This document shows, in pieces, positions 1-5,825 of a DNA stretch of 5,825 nucleotides. A program made the translations under genes and the position numbers. Source of the stretch: Actinomycetota bacterium. GTDB taxonomy: Bacteria; Actinomycetota; Actinomycetes; S36-B12; UBA5976. The notes below the pieces were generated by a model. That model did no database searches and was not told the DNA's origin. It worked only from the letters and a program-made list of their open reading frames with translations. The stretch covers positions 1-5,825 of the forward strand of contig CANJRK010000062.1 of NCBI GenBank assembly GCA_947476765.1, read 5' to 3'. How positions within the stretch are numbered: position 1 is the first letter of the stretch; every line of letters begins with the position of its first letter.

Positions 1-72
1 GATCTCTTTGATGAGTGCATGCTTTTGCTCAACACTGCGACCTTCGATTAACTGGACAGTAATAAATGGCAT
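1..72 (-). CDS. 4-oxalocrotonate tautomerase family protein, 5' part only (runs off left edge)
   Basis: Only the first 24 codons are in the window, beginning MPFITVQLIEGRSVEQ and continuing with KHALIKEI at the edge. This is the classic start of the 4-oxalocrotonate tautomerase (4-OT/XylH/DmpI) family: Pro2 becomes the N-terminal catalytic proline once Met is removed, followed by a beta strand, Arg12 in the usual active-site position, and the start of the long helix. Family members are only about 60-70 residues, so roughly a third is visible. Known members tautomerise enols such as 2-hydroxymuconate; the substrate here cannot be told, and many genomic copies are of unknown use. The ATG follows the carbonic anhydrase stop by 12 bp and has a GGAAA ribosome site at 81-77, six bases from GGA to the ATG. 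An ATG at 77-75 lies in another frame and is ignored. It is likely the last or next-to-last gene seen of the minus-strand operon. Confidence 0.85.
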   Translation of the reverse strand, partial: MPFITVQLIEGRSVEQKHALIKEI

Positions 73-84
73 GTCATTTCCAAT

Positions 85-606
85 CTAGAAATCGTAAGGC
101 TTAAGTTCACCGGTGTGGACATCAAAAATAGCGCCACCAACTAAAACGCTATTTGCTATCAATAATGGATGAGTTCGAATTCGCTTAACATCTATCTGAA
201 GTGCCGAAATTGGATCACTTACTGTGCGAAACTCAACGCTTCTGGTATCTACGCCGTGTTCCTGCAAAATAGTTTCGTGAATTTCTGGTTCGGTAGCACT
301 AGCCATTCGACAATCTGTGTGTGGCATAACAAGTACTCGATTAACGCCAAGTAAGAATGTGGCGAGAACTAAAGTTCGCAATACGTCATCAGTTACCCGG
401 GCGCCCGCGTTACGAAGAATCTTGACGTCACCAGGCTTCATGCCAACAATTGCGAGTGGACTAATTCGTGAGTCCATGCAAGTAATGATGGCTAAGCCCT
501 TAGCAGCGGTACCAGTTAAATGCTCACTGGTGAAGTTTTCGGCATAGGTACTATTTGCCGCAAGTACGTCTGAAAACTCAGCTTTTGGAAATGGCAGATT
601 TGGCAT
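85..606 (-). CDS. beta-class carbonic anhydrase, Rv1284-like
   Basis: Cytosolic zinc enzyme expected to interconvert CO2 and bicarbonate. The 173-residue protein carries the beta-class signatures: CMDSR at 43-47 (zinc ligand Cys43 and the Asp45-Arg47 dyad) and HTDC at 96-99 (zinc ligands His96 and Cys99). The middle ILRNAGARVTDDVLRTL (63-79) and the end FDVHTGELKP match, from memory, the short mycobacterial enzyme Rv1284 (about 163 residues) better than the longer plant or E. coli types. It is full length, and the ATG lies just 4 bp after the stop of the upstream reductase gene. Its GGTGAG ribosome site (619-614, seven bases from the ATG) sits inside the last codons of that gene, suggesting translational coupling. 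One oddity: the residue after Cys99 is Arg, where most beta-class enzymes have Gly. Enzyme class is well supported; the physiological role (bicarbonate supply for carboxylases, pH balance) is inference. Confidence 0.93.
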   Translation of the reverse strand: MPNLPFPKAEFSDVLAANSTYAENFTSEHLTGTAAKGLAIITCMDSRISPLAIVGMKPGDVKILRNAGARVTDDVLRTLVLATFLLGVNRVLVMPHTDCRMASATEPEIHETILQEHGVDTRSVEFRTVSDPISALQIDVKRIRTHPLLIANSVLVGGAIFDVHTGELKPYDF

Positions 607-610
607 CTAG

Positions 611-1579
611 TTACTCACCGCCGCCACTTGAATGACCAGGGAATACGCCTTGATGTTCATCAATGTACGGAACTGAGTTATTTACAGCCAGTCCAGCTTC
701 ACCAAATCCAACAGAAATTAGTGGCACTTTACCAACATAGGTTGTGATGTCACCTGCAGAATAAACGCGCGGCAAGTTGGTTTTCATTGTGGTGTCTACG
801 ACGATGCGACGCTTTTCAAGTTCGATTCCCCAGTTAGCAATGGGACCGATGTTGGCTATGAAACCAAGTGCTGCTACCAAAGTTTGCGCTGGAAGAGTGC
901 GAGACTCACCATCTTTATTTTTAATGGTTACTGATTCAACCCAGTCATCACCGGCAACACTTTCAACTTCCGAATTAATTACAAGTTCGACACCCATGGC
1001 GCGAACCTGATCAACGGTTGCTGCGTGGGCCCGGAATGTGTCCCTACGGTGAACTAAAGTTACCGACTTTGCAATTGGGGCAAGTGAGTAAGCCCAATCA
1101 AATGCCGAATCACCACCTCCAATGATTACTACGTCCTTGCCGGCATGGACGTCTAGTTTTGGTACGAAGTAAACCAGGCCTTTGCCAACGTATTCGTTGC
1201 CAGCTGGTAATTCGCGGGGAGTAAAGGACCCAATTCCACCGGTGATAATTACGACCTTGGCTTCGATGACTGTGCCTTTGTCGGTAACAACTCGAACTGG
1301 CCCAGCTTCGCTCGTTTCAAGTTCTTCAGCGCGCTCTCCGAGGATAAATGTTGGATTAAAGGCTCCAGCTTGAGTCATTAAACCATCGACTAGATCTCGG
1401 CCCTTGACCGCAGGAAAGCCGGCAATATCAAAAATTTCTTTTTCCGGGTACATGGCCGTGATCTGGCCACCCGGTTCGGTAAGCACATCCAACACGGTTA
1501 CTGAAAATCCACGGAACCCAGCGTAATAAGCCGCGTATAAACCTGCAGGACCAGCGCCAATAACTAGGACATCACTCAT
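611..1579 (-). CDS. ferredoxin--NADP+ reductase, thioredoxin-reductase-like type
   Basis: A 322-residue flavoprotein expected to move electrons between NADPH and ferredoxin or flavodoxin in the cytoplasm. The N-terminal FAD site is GAGPAG (8-13), followed by EPGGQ (35-39) and the family phrase MYPEKEIFDIAGFP (43-56). The NADPH domain has GGGDSAFDWA (154-163) and HRRDTFRAH (177-185), and FAD is closed off by YSAGDITTY (273-281). The redox CxxC of true thioredoxin reductases is absent, while resemblance to Bacillus YumC (from memory) extends to the C-terminal GFGEAGLAVNN, so this is the low-molecular-weight type 2 FNR. The same frame stays open upstream to 1789, but that part overlaps parC and looks unlike the family; the ATG at 1579 directly precedes the first beta strand of the FAD fold. 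There is no good ribosome site before it. The gene starts 58 bp after the parC stop and is followed after 4 bp by the carbonic anhydrase gene. Confidence 0.95.
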   Translation of the reverse strand: MSDVLVIGAGPAGLYAAYYAGFRGFSVTVLDVLTEPGGQITAMYPEKEIFDIAGFPAVKGRDLVDGLMTQAGAFNPTFILGERAEELETSEAGPVRVVTDKGTVIEAKVVIITGGIGSFTPRELPAGNEYVGKGLVYFVPKLDVHAGKDVVIIGGGDSAFDWAYSLAPIAKSVTLVHRRDTFRAHAATVDQVRAMGVELVINSEVESVAGDDWVESVTIKNKDGESRTLPAQTLVAALGFIANIGPIANWGIELEKRRIVVDTTMKTNLPRVYSAGDITTYVGKVPLISVGFGEAGLAVNNSVPYIDEHQGVFPGHSSGGGE

Positions 1580-1586
1580 ATCGACA

Positions 1587-1592
1587 AGTTTA
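1587..1592 (-). promoter_or_regulatory. possible -10 element for a leaderless reductase transcript
   Basis: Read on the minus strand the hexamer is TAAACT, matching the actinobacterial TANNNT pattern. Seven bases separate it from the A of the reductase ATG at 1579, so transcription would start at or one base before the codon. This fits the lack of a Shine-Dalgarno sequence there and the known frequency of leaderless genes in Actinobacteria. There is no recognisable -35 box (TTTCTC at 17-bp spacing), so the call is tentative; the gene could instead be read through from parC. Confidence 0.3.
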
Positions 1593-1637
1593 TCTTTGTT
1601 CTGCGGGCAGAGAAACTCAGTAACTTCATAGTGATAC

Positions 1638-4085
1638 TCATGCAGACGCAGGATTAGCGCAGACTGCGGCCACTGGTTTGCGAAGTTTGGTACCTGTACT
1701 GTCTCGTTTTCCGTACTTATCTGGCACGTCAACTGCAGCTCCAGTAGAGCCACAAGCATGGATTGGACCATCGCCAGCCACGGCAGCAACTAAAACATCT
1801 TCACCAGATAAGAATTTATGGCAACGCACCCCACTAGTTGCTCGGCCTTTGCCAGGGAATTCAGATAGCGGGGTCAATTTCATGGTGTGAGCCGCAGTTC
1901 CCGGAAGAGCCCCAGCCTCGCCACCAACTGTTGCCACCAGGCAGTCATCATGGGCATCTACAACGGAGCCGAAAATAACTTCAGCGCCTTCATATAGTCG
2001 AATTCCAACAACGCCTGCAGCTGGGCGACCGGTTGCGCGCACTAACGATGCATCAAAATGCAGCAATTGAGCATTACTGGTGATCAAAACAACTTCGCCA
2101 CTTTCATCCTGACATTGAATGGCTCCAACTAGGTAGTCACCCTCTTCAAGGCGAATCACATTCCAGTCGCTAGCAGAACCTGGCACATCGTTTATCACGC
2201 GCTTAACTGTGCCAAAAGCGGTTGTTAGGAAAAGTGAAGATTCAGGCTGATCGAGCGCCATTAGGGCAAGCGCAGTCTCACCCTTAGCAAGAGTTACAAA
2301 TTCTTTTAGCGCGCCGCCGCCAGCAACTGCCAAGGCAGCGCCTTCTGAGAGCGCTGGCAAGTTCACAACGGATTGTCGAATCACCCGCCCAAAACTGGTT
2401 ACGATTCCAACATCACCTCGGGCAGTCGTACTGACCATTGAGCGAATCGTGTCGTGGCTGGTCCGTTTCTTGGCAAACTCCAGTGGCACGCCACTAGAAG
2501 TTCTTGCTAGTAACCCTGTTGCCGACATCAATACAAAACATGGATCATCAGTTACTTCCAGCGGAATCGGAAGTGCTGCCGAAATAATGCCGTCATCAGA
2601 AAGTAATTGTGATCTGCGATCATCGCCATACAAGTTGGCAACATCAGTTAGTTCGTGGCCCACTACTTTGCGCAATCGCTTGCTATTTTCCAAGATGTCC
2701 GTCAAGTCCGCGATTATCAAGCGCAACTCTTCTTGCTCTTTTTCAAGTTCAATGCGCGAAAACTTCGTTAGTCGGCGAAGCGGCATTTCTAAAATGTAGT
2801 TGGCTTGAATTTCACTTAAATCGAAAACACTCATTAAGCGTTCGCGGGCTGCAGATGTATCGTCACTGCCTCGGATAACGGCAATCACTTCATCAATGTC
2901 AAGAATGGCTACGAGTAAGCCATCGACTAAGTGCAAGCGATCGTTAGCACGAGTTCTGCGGTATTCGCTTCGACGTCTAACGACTTCCAGACGATGATCA
3001 ATGAACACCTGAAGCAATGGCTTTAGTCCCAAAGTTACGGGCTGGCCATTAACTAATGCGACATTGTTAATGTGGAAGGCATCTTCAAGTGGCGTTAGCT
3101 TGTAGAGCTGATCTAGAACGGCCTCAGGATGGAAACCGTTCTTAATCTCAATTACTAACTCAAGACCAGATTCGTAGTCCGTTAAATCAATCACATCAGA
3201 AATACCTTGCAGCTTTTTGCTGGTTACTAGCTCCTTGATTCGCTCAATCACTCGCTCTGGGCCAACTTGGTAGGGGAGTTCGCGAACTACTATTCCTTGT
3301 CGGCGCGGTGATAATTGTTCGATGTCCACCTTCGCGCGAACCTTAAAGCTTCCCTTGCCGCCTTCGTAAGCTTCGCGAATGCCATCGAGTCCGTAGATGA
3401 TTCCGCCAGTTGGTAAATCAGGACCTGGTACAAAACTCATTAACTCATCCAGAGTTGCCTTGGGATGAGCAAGTAAGTGTGAAGCAGCAGCGACAATTTC
3501 GCGAAGGTTATGTGGTGGCATGTTAGTTGCCATACCAACAGCAATACCTGATGCGCCATTTACTAACAGGTTAGGAATGGCAGATGGCAAAACAGTTGGT
3601 TCAAGTTCGCGGCCATCGTAGTTTGGCGCAAAATCAACAGTGTCTTCATCAAGTGAATCCACCATGGCGCTGGCAGGTGTTGCAAGTCGAGCTTCGGTAT
3701 AGCGATAGGCCGCCGGACCTTCGTCAAGTGATCCAAAGTTTCCATGGCCATCAACAAAAGGCAAGCGCAATGACCAGGATTGCGCCATGCGGACTAAGGC
3801 ATCATAAATCGCACTGTCGCCGTGGGGGTGCAATTTACCCATGACTTCGCCAACCACGCGAGCGCTTTTCACATGACCTTTGTCAGAACGCAGTCCCATG
3901 GACGCCATAGTGTGCAGAATGCGTCGCTGTACTGGTTTTAAGCCATCGCGAGCGTCCGGCAGCGCGCGGGAATAAATAACGGAGTAGGCATACTCCAAAA
4001 ACGAATCTTGCATTTCGTTTGCAACATCGATGTCAACTATGCGACCAGCATTGTGCGCAGGTTTCGGCGGTGTTGTTTTTGCCAT
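1638..4085 (-). CDS. parC: DNA topoisomerase IV subunit A (ParC), actinobacterial type
   Basis: An 815-residue type IIA topoisomerase subunit that would cleave and rejoin DNA to decatenate chromosomes, pairing with a ParE ATPase not in this window. The winged-helix region contains KLHPHGDSAIYDALVRMAQ (84-102) and the active-site Arg128-Tyr129 in AAYRYTEARL. The tower has PNYDG (154-158) and IPNLLVNGASGIAVGMATN (170-188), where Ile170 matches the DNA-bending wedge residue. A charged coiled coil lies about 365-490, followed by a beta-pinwheel C-terminal domain from about 500. The gyrase-defining GyrA box (QRRGGKG-like) is absent, and the C-terminal FPGKGRATSGVRCHKF resembles Streptomyces ParC from memory, so ParC is preferred over GyrA. 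Ser91 and Asp95 fall at the quinolone positions of E. coli GyrA S83 and D87. The ATG has an in-frame stop shortly upstream and an AAGGA at 4102-4098, 12 bases away, which is long. It starts 36 bp after sepH, probably in the same transcript. Confidence 0.95.
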   Translation of the reverse strand: MAKTTPPKPAHNAGRIVDIDVANEMQDSFLEYAYSVIYSRALPDARDGLKPVQRRILHTMASMGLRSDKGHVKSARVVGEVMGKLHPHGDSAIYDALVRMAQSWSLRLPFVDGHGNFGSLDEGPAAYRYTEARLATPASAMVDSLDEDTVDFAPNYDGRELEPTVLPSAIPNLLVNGASGIAVGMATNMPPHNLREIVAAASHLLAHPKATLDELMSFVPGPDLPTGGIIYGLDGIREAYEGGKGSFKVRAKVDIEQLSPRRQGIVVRELPYQVGPERVIERIKELVTSKKLQGISDVIDLTDYESGLELVIEIKNGFHPEAVLDQLYKLTPLEDAFHINNVALVNGQPVTLGLKPLLQVFIDHRLEVVRRRSEYRRTRANDRLHLVDGLLVAILDIDEVIAVIRGSDDTSAARERLMSVFDLSEIQANYILEMPLRRLTKFSRIELEKEQEELRLIIADLTDILENSKRLRKVVGHELTDVANLYGDDRRSQLLSDDGIISAALPIPLEVTDDPCFVLMSATGLLARTSSGVPLEFAKKRTSHDTIRSMVSTTARGDVGIVTSFGRVIRQSVVNLPALSEGAALAVAGGGALKEFVTLAKGETALALMALDQPESSLFLTTAFGTVKRVINDVPGSASDWNVIRLEEGDYLVGAIQCQDESGEVVLITSNAQLLHFDASLVRATGRPAAGVVGIRLYEGAEVIFGSVVDAHDDCLVATVGGEAGALPGTAAHTMKLTPLSEFPGKGRATSGVRCHKFLSGEDVLVAAVAGDGPIHACGSTGAAVDVPDKYGKRDSTGTKLRKPVAAVCANPASA

Positions 4086-4121
4086 GATTAAAGTAGATCC
4101 TTGCTAATTAAGTTTCGGTAA

Positions 4122-4910
4122 CTATTGGTCATTCGGACGATGGCCGAACAAAATGTCATCCCATGATGGGGAGTCATCTGCGGCGGCGGCAGGTGCTGGA
4201 GTTGCAACTGGCATAGGTACTGGCATTGTTGGATGCCCTGGACCTGCCCAAGCTGGTGGTTCCAACTCTTCGTCTGGCTCGGACACAGTTGGCAATCCGA
4301 CTAACCGCGGCTTTGGTTCCTCGGTTACTTTCGCCTCTTTTGATGCGCCGGCAGCTTCATCAAATAACCAACGAGCTTCATCATCAAGAGCGACAACGCT
4401 GTGAGCTAGGGGATCAAAAATCCAACTTGCGATTCCGCCACCACTTCCACTGGCCCAAGAAACGGTTACGGTCCAACGGGCATCATCACGACGGTACGAA
4501 TCCCAAACCAAAGTCAAGGTGTCCACACCGCGGTTTGCGAGTTGACCAGTTGCTAATTCACCAAGTAAAACTTCGCCATGTGGGCGGCGAACTAAAGTTT
4601 CGGAAGCTCGCTTTGCCATGTAAGAACGTTCAGCAAGGACAGGACCGGCGTATCGCTCAATTCGAGCGGCATCCACGCCGGCTTCATCTGCGATGGCCGC
4701 AGCAGTCTCGCCACGGCGGATTCGAGTTTGTATGTCGCGTGGTGAAATTCCGGCGCTGGAATCTGTGGTGGTAACACTTGCAGTGTCATTGGTGTTAATG
4801 CTGCGCTTGATGTGATCATCAACGGCCACGGCAAATTCGCCACCGTCTTCGTCCATGAAAATTAGCTCTAAATTGTCTTGCGACCGCCCGACAAATATCA
4901 GCTCTTTCAT
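4122..4910 (-). CDS. sepH: SepH cell-division protein (DUF3071)
   Basis: A 262-residue soluble protein of the actinobacterial SepH family, which in Streptomyces and mycobacteria binds FtsZ and promotes its assembly at division sites. The conserved N-terminal region (about 1-185) opens MKELIFVGRSQDNLELIF. It contains the helix-turn-helix-like block SPRDIQTRIRRGETAAAIA (56-74), then GPVLAERSYMAKRA (89-102), a tryptophan-rich strand region (VWDSYRRDDARW, 135-146) and LDDEARWLFDE (175-185). A Pro/Ala/Glu-rich, probably disordered linker follows (about 186-246), ending in a short motif, PSWDDILFG (248-256). It is shorter than the Streptomyces protein (about 340), mainly in the linker. There are no membrane segments. 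The start is well set: ATG at 4910 with AAAAGG six bases upstream. It diverges from the suhB-like gene and precedes parC by 36 bp. The helix-turn-helix is named by similarity; DNA binding is not implied. Confidence 0.92.
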   Translation of the reverse strand: MKELIFVGRSQDNLELIFMDEDGGEFAVAVDDHIKRSINTNDTASVTTTDSSAGISPRDIQTRIRRGETAAAIADEAGVDAARIERYAGPVLAERSYMAKRASETLVRRPHGEVLLGELATGQLANRGVDTLTLVWDSYRRDDARWTVTVSWASGSGGGIASWIFDPLAHSVVALDDEARWLFDEAAGASKEAKVTEEPKPRLVGLPTVSEPDEELEPPAWAGPGHPTMPVPMPVATPAPAAAADDSPSWDDILFGHRPNDQ

Positions 4911-4914
4911 GGCG

Positions 4915-4920
4915 CACCTT
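4915..4920 (-). promoter_or_regulatory. ribosome binding site of sepH
   Basis: On the minus strand AAGGTG, preceded by more A residues, ends four bases before the ATG at 4910 (six from AAGG). It is the clearest Shine-Dalgarno sequence in the window and fixes the sepH start. Confidence 0.7.
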
Positions 4921-4930
4921 TTCTGTTGCT

Positions 4931-4959
4931 ATTACCCTCTAGTGTCGCGGAAAAACCAA
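4931..4959 (-). promoter_or_regulatory. candidate promoter for the sepH-parC unit
   Basis: On the minus strand TTGGTT (4959-4954) and GGTAAT (4936-4931) are separated by exactly 17 bp. They match the sigma-70-type consensus in 3 of 6 and 4 of 6 positions. Transcription would begin near 4925-4923, giving a leader of about 15 bases that includes the AAAAGG ribosome site. Both boxes are imperfect and no start site is known, so this is the best candidate rather than a firm call. Confidence 0.35.
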
Positions 4960-4989
4960 TAAATTAGGGGTATTAGTGGGGTGTGTCGC
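4942..4989 (+). repeat. short direct repeats in the sepH/suhB divergent region
   Basis: GTGTCGC occurs at 4942-4948 and again at 4983-4989, 41 bp apart, close to four helical turns. Between them are two related blocks, ATTAGGGG (4963-4970) and ATTAGTGGGG (4972-4981). The first GTGTCGC lies inside the spacer of the candidate sepH promoter and the second just upstream of the suhB start. The spacing and position could suit an operator bound by a dimer or by two molecules, but repeats this short may be chance. Confidence 0.35.
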
Positions 4990-5009
4990 ACATCAAACAA
5001 GGCAACAGG

Positions 5010-5015
5010 GACAAT
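5010..5015 (+). promoter_or_regulatory. possible -10 element for suhB-like gene (leaderless)
   Basis: GACAAT ends six bases before the ATG at 5022, the exact distance expected if transcription starts on the first base of the codon. It matches TATAAT at four positions, including the key second A and last T. No clear -35 box is seen. The overlapping AGGGA (5008-5011 preceded by A at 5007) could instead act as a weak ribosome site ten bases from the ATG, so the two readings compete. Confidence 0.25.
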
Positions 5016-5021
5016 AGCCAG

Positions 5022-5825
5022 ATGAGCCTTTCCGACCTAACCAGCGATCCAAATCTGGCGTTGGCTATGTCAATTGCCAAAAGCACTGGCGAACTACTTC
5101 TAGACCGACCTAGCGATCTAGGAATTCAAACGAAGTCAAGTGCAACTGATGTTGTGACCTTGATGGATCAGCGCGCCGAAGCATTCATTGTCGGGGAACT
5201 TAGTAAACATCGCCCTAATGATGCGATTTTGGGTGAGGAAGGTGCCAATAAACAGGGCTCCTCGGGAATGCAGTGGGTGATAGACCCAATAGATGGCACG
5301 GTCAACTACCTACACAAAGTTCCGCACTGGTGTGTATCCATTGGTCTTAAGGATGAAAATTCTGGGCAAGCGCTAGTCGGTGTGGTTTATGTGCCGGTTT
5401 TGGACCAAATGTATATCTCAAGTCGAGGTTTAGGAGCCTGGGTGATTGAGCCTTCAGGATCTCGAAAGCTGCAAGTTTCAGAATGTAGTGAACTTAGCCA
5501 GGCACTTATGGGTACTGGATTTGGATATGCCAGCACTCGCCGTGCCAGCCAGGCTCGAGTTTTACAGCAAGTCTTGCCAATGGTTGCCGATATTCGCCGA
5601 CTTGGATCCTGCGCAGTAGATCTGTGTTTGGTCGCAGAAGGTGTCCTTGATGGCTATTACGAACGAGGCGTAAATGCCTGGGATCACGCAGCCGGTGACT
5701 TGATAGCGCGCGAAGCTGGCGCGGTTTCCAGCGGGCTATTTGGTAATCAAATTGGTGAAGACATGATTGTTGTCACCACTCCAGCAATTCATGCCGAATT
5801 GATTGCAATACTTGAAACACATAAC
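5022..5825 (+). CDS. suhB: inositol monophosphatase family protein, SuhB-like (3' end beyond window)
   Basis: Mg2+-dependent phosphatase of the inositol monophosphatase family, expected to remove phosphate from myo-inositol 1-phosphate or a related sugar phosphate in the cytoplasm. In many Actinobacteria this feeds phosphatidylinositol or mycothiol synthesis. The 268 codons seen include KSSATDVVT (38-46), ILGEEG (69-74), WVIDPIDGTVNY (85-96) and AWDHAAGDLIAREAGA (219-234). These give the metal ligands Glu72, Asp88, Asp91 and Asp221. The stretch GTGFGY (164-169) through RRLGSCAVDLCLVAEG (192-207) matches mycobacterial SuhB (Rv2701c) closely, from memory. Usual length is 260-290, so the stop should lie just past the edge. 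The ATG at 5022 is preferred, but a GTG at 4983 in the same frame would add 13 residues, with an AGGGG 12 bases upstream. It diverges from sepH. Histidinol-phosphatase activity, found in relatives, cannot be excluded. Confidence 0.92.
   Translation, partial: MSLSDLTSDPNLALAMSIAKSTGELLLDRPSDLGIQTKSSATDVVTLMDQRAEAFIVGELSKHRPNDAILGEEGANKQGSSGMQWVIDPIDGTVNYLHKVPHWCVSIGLKDENSGQALVGVVYVPVLDQMYISSRGLGAWVIEPSGSRKLQVSECSELSQALMGTGFGYASTRRASQARVLQQVLPMVADIRRLGSCAVDLCLVAEGVLDGYYERGVNAWDHAAGDLIAREAGAVSSGLFGNQIGEDMIVVTTPAIHAELIAILETHN

Noticed and set aside
169..547. Plus-strand open frames opposite the carbonic anhydrase
   Set aside because: The minus-strand protein has complete zinc motifs, while the plus frames show no recognisable features.
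611..1579. Thioredoxin reductase (TrxB)
   Set aside because: The redox-active CxxC is missing, and the MYPEKEIFDIAGFP and HRRDTFRAH stretches fit the YumC-type ferredoxin-NADP+ reductase.
1598..1612. Small inverted repeat TCTG-CCCG-CAGA after parC as a terminator
   Set aside because: The stem is only four base pairs and no T-run follows it on the transcribed strand, so it is unlikely to end transcription.
1580..1789. N-terminal extension of the reductase frame by 70 residues
   Set aside because: It overlaps the end of parC, lacks family similarity, and the FAD fold begins directly after the ATG at 1579.
3563..3844. Open frames on both strands inside parC, and similar ones at 2449-2878
   Set aside because: All lie within the conserved ParC reading frame; no ribosome sites or family features support them.
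1638..4085. Annotation as gyrase subunit A
   Set aside because: No QRRGGKG-like GyrA box in the C-terminal domain, and the C-terminus resembles actinobacterial ParC. A gyrA elsewhere in the genome would confirm this.
4226..4774. 182-codon plus-strand open frame opposite sepH
   Set aside because: Antisense to a well-recognised gene, with a composition rich in His, Arg and Gln typical of shadow frames and no recognisable domain.

Overview
The window reads as chromosomal housekeeping DNA from an actinobacterium of moderate GC (near half by eye, not counted). The strongest lineage marker is a SepH (DUF3071) cell-division gene, a family known only from Actinobacteria. Next to it are a topoisomerase IV subunit A of the actinobacterial ParC type and an inositol monophosphatase resembling mycobacterial SuhB. 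The GC level, well below that of Streptomyces or Mycobacterium, and the short spacers fit a streamlined freshwater/planktonic actinobacterium such as the acI/Nanopelagicales group. That placement is an inference and has not been tested.

Layout: from about 4910 down to the left edge, five genes run on the minus strand in the order sepH (4910-4122), parC (4085-1638), a thioredoxin-reductase-like ferredoxin-NADP+ reductase (1579-611), a Rv1284-like beta-carbonic anhydrase (606-85), and the first 24 codons of a 4-oxalocrotonate tautomerase-like gene (72-1, cut by the window edge). Gaps are 36, 58, 4 and 12 bp with no convincing terminator between them, so they may form one transcription unit. The 58-bp gap after parC also carries a possible -10 element placed for a leaderless reductase transcript. 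On the plus strand, diverging from sepH across a 111-bp intergenic region (4911-5021), is a nearly complete suhB-like gene (5022 to the right edge). The intergenic region holds a candidate sepH promoter and short direct repeats.

How the genes may work together: SepH (FtsZ dynamics) and ParC (chromosome decatenation) both act at the last steps of the cell cycle, so their adjacency makes functional sense. The downstream reductase, anhydrase and tautomerase supply redox, CO2/bicarbonate and small-molecule metabolism and have no obvious link to division. I found no mobile element, CRISPR array, RNA gene, phage gene or defence system. Nothing here amounts to a clear undescribed system; the points worth a second look are gene linkage, the divergent control region, start-site choices and a few residue-level oddities.
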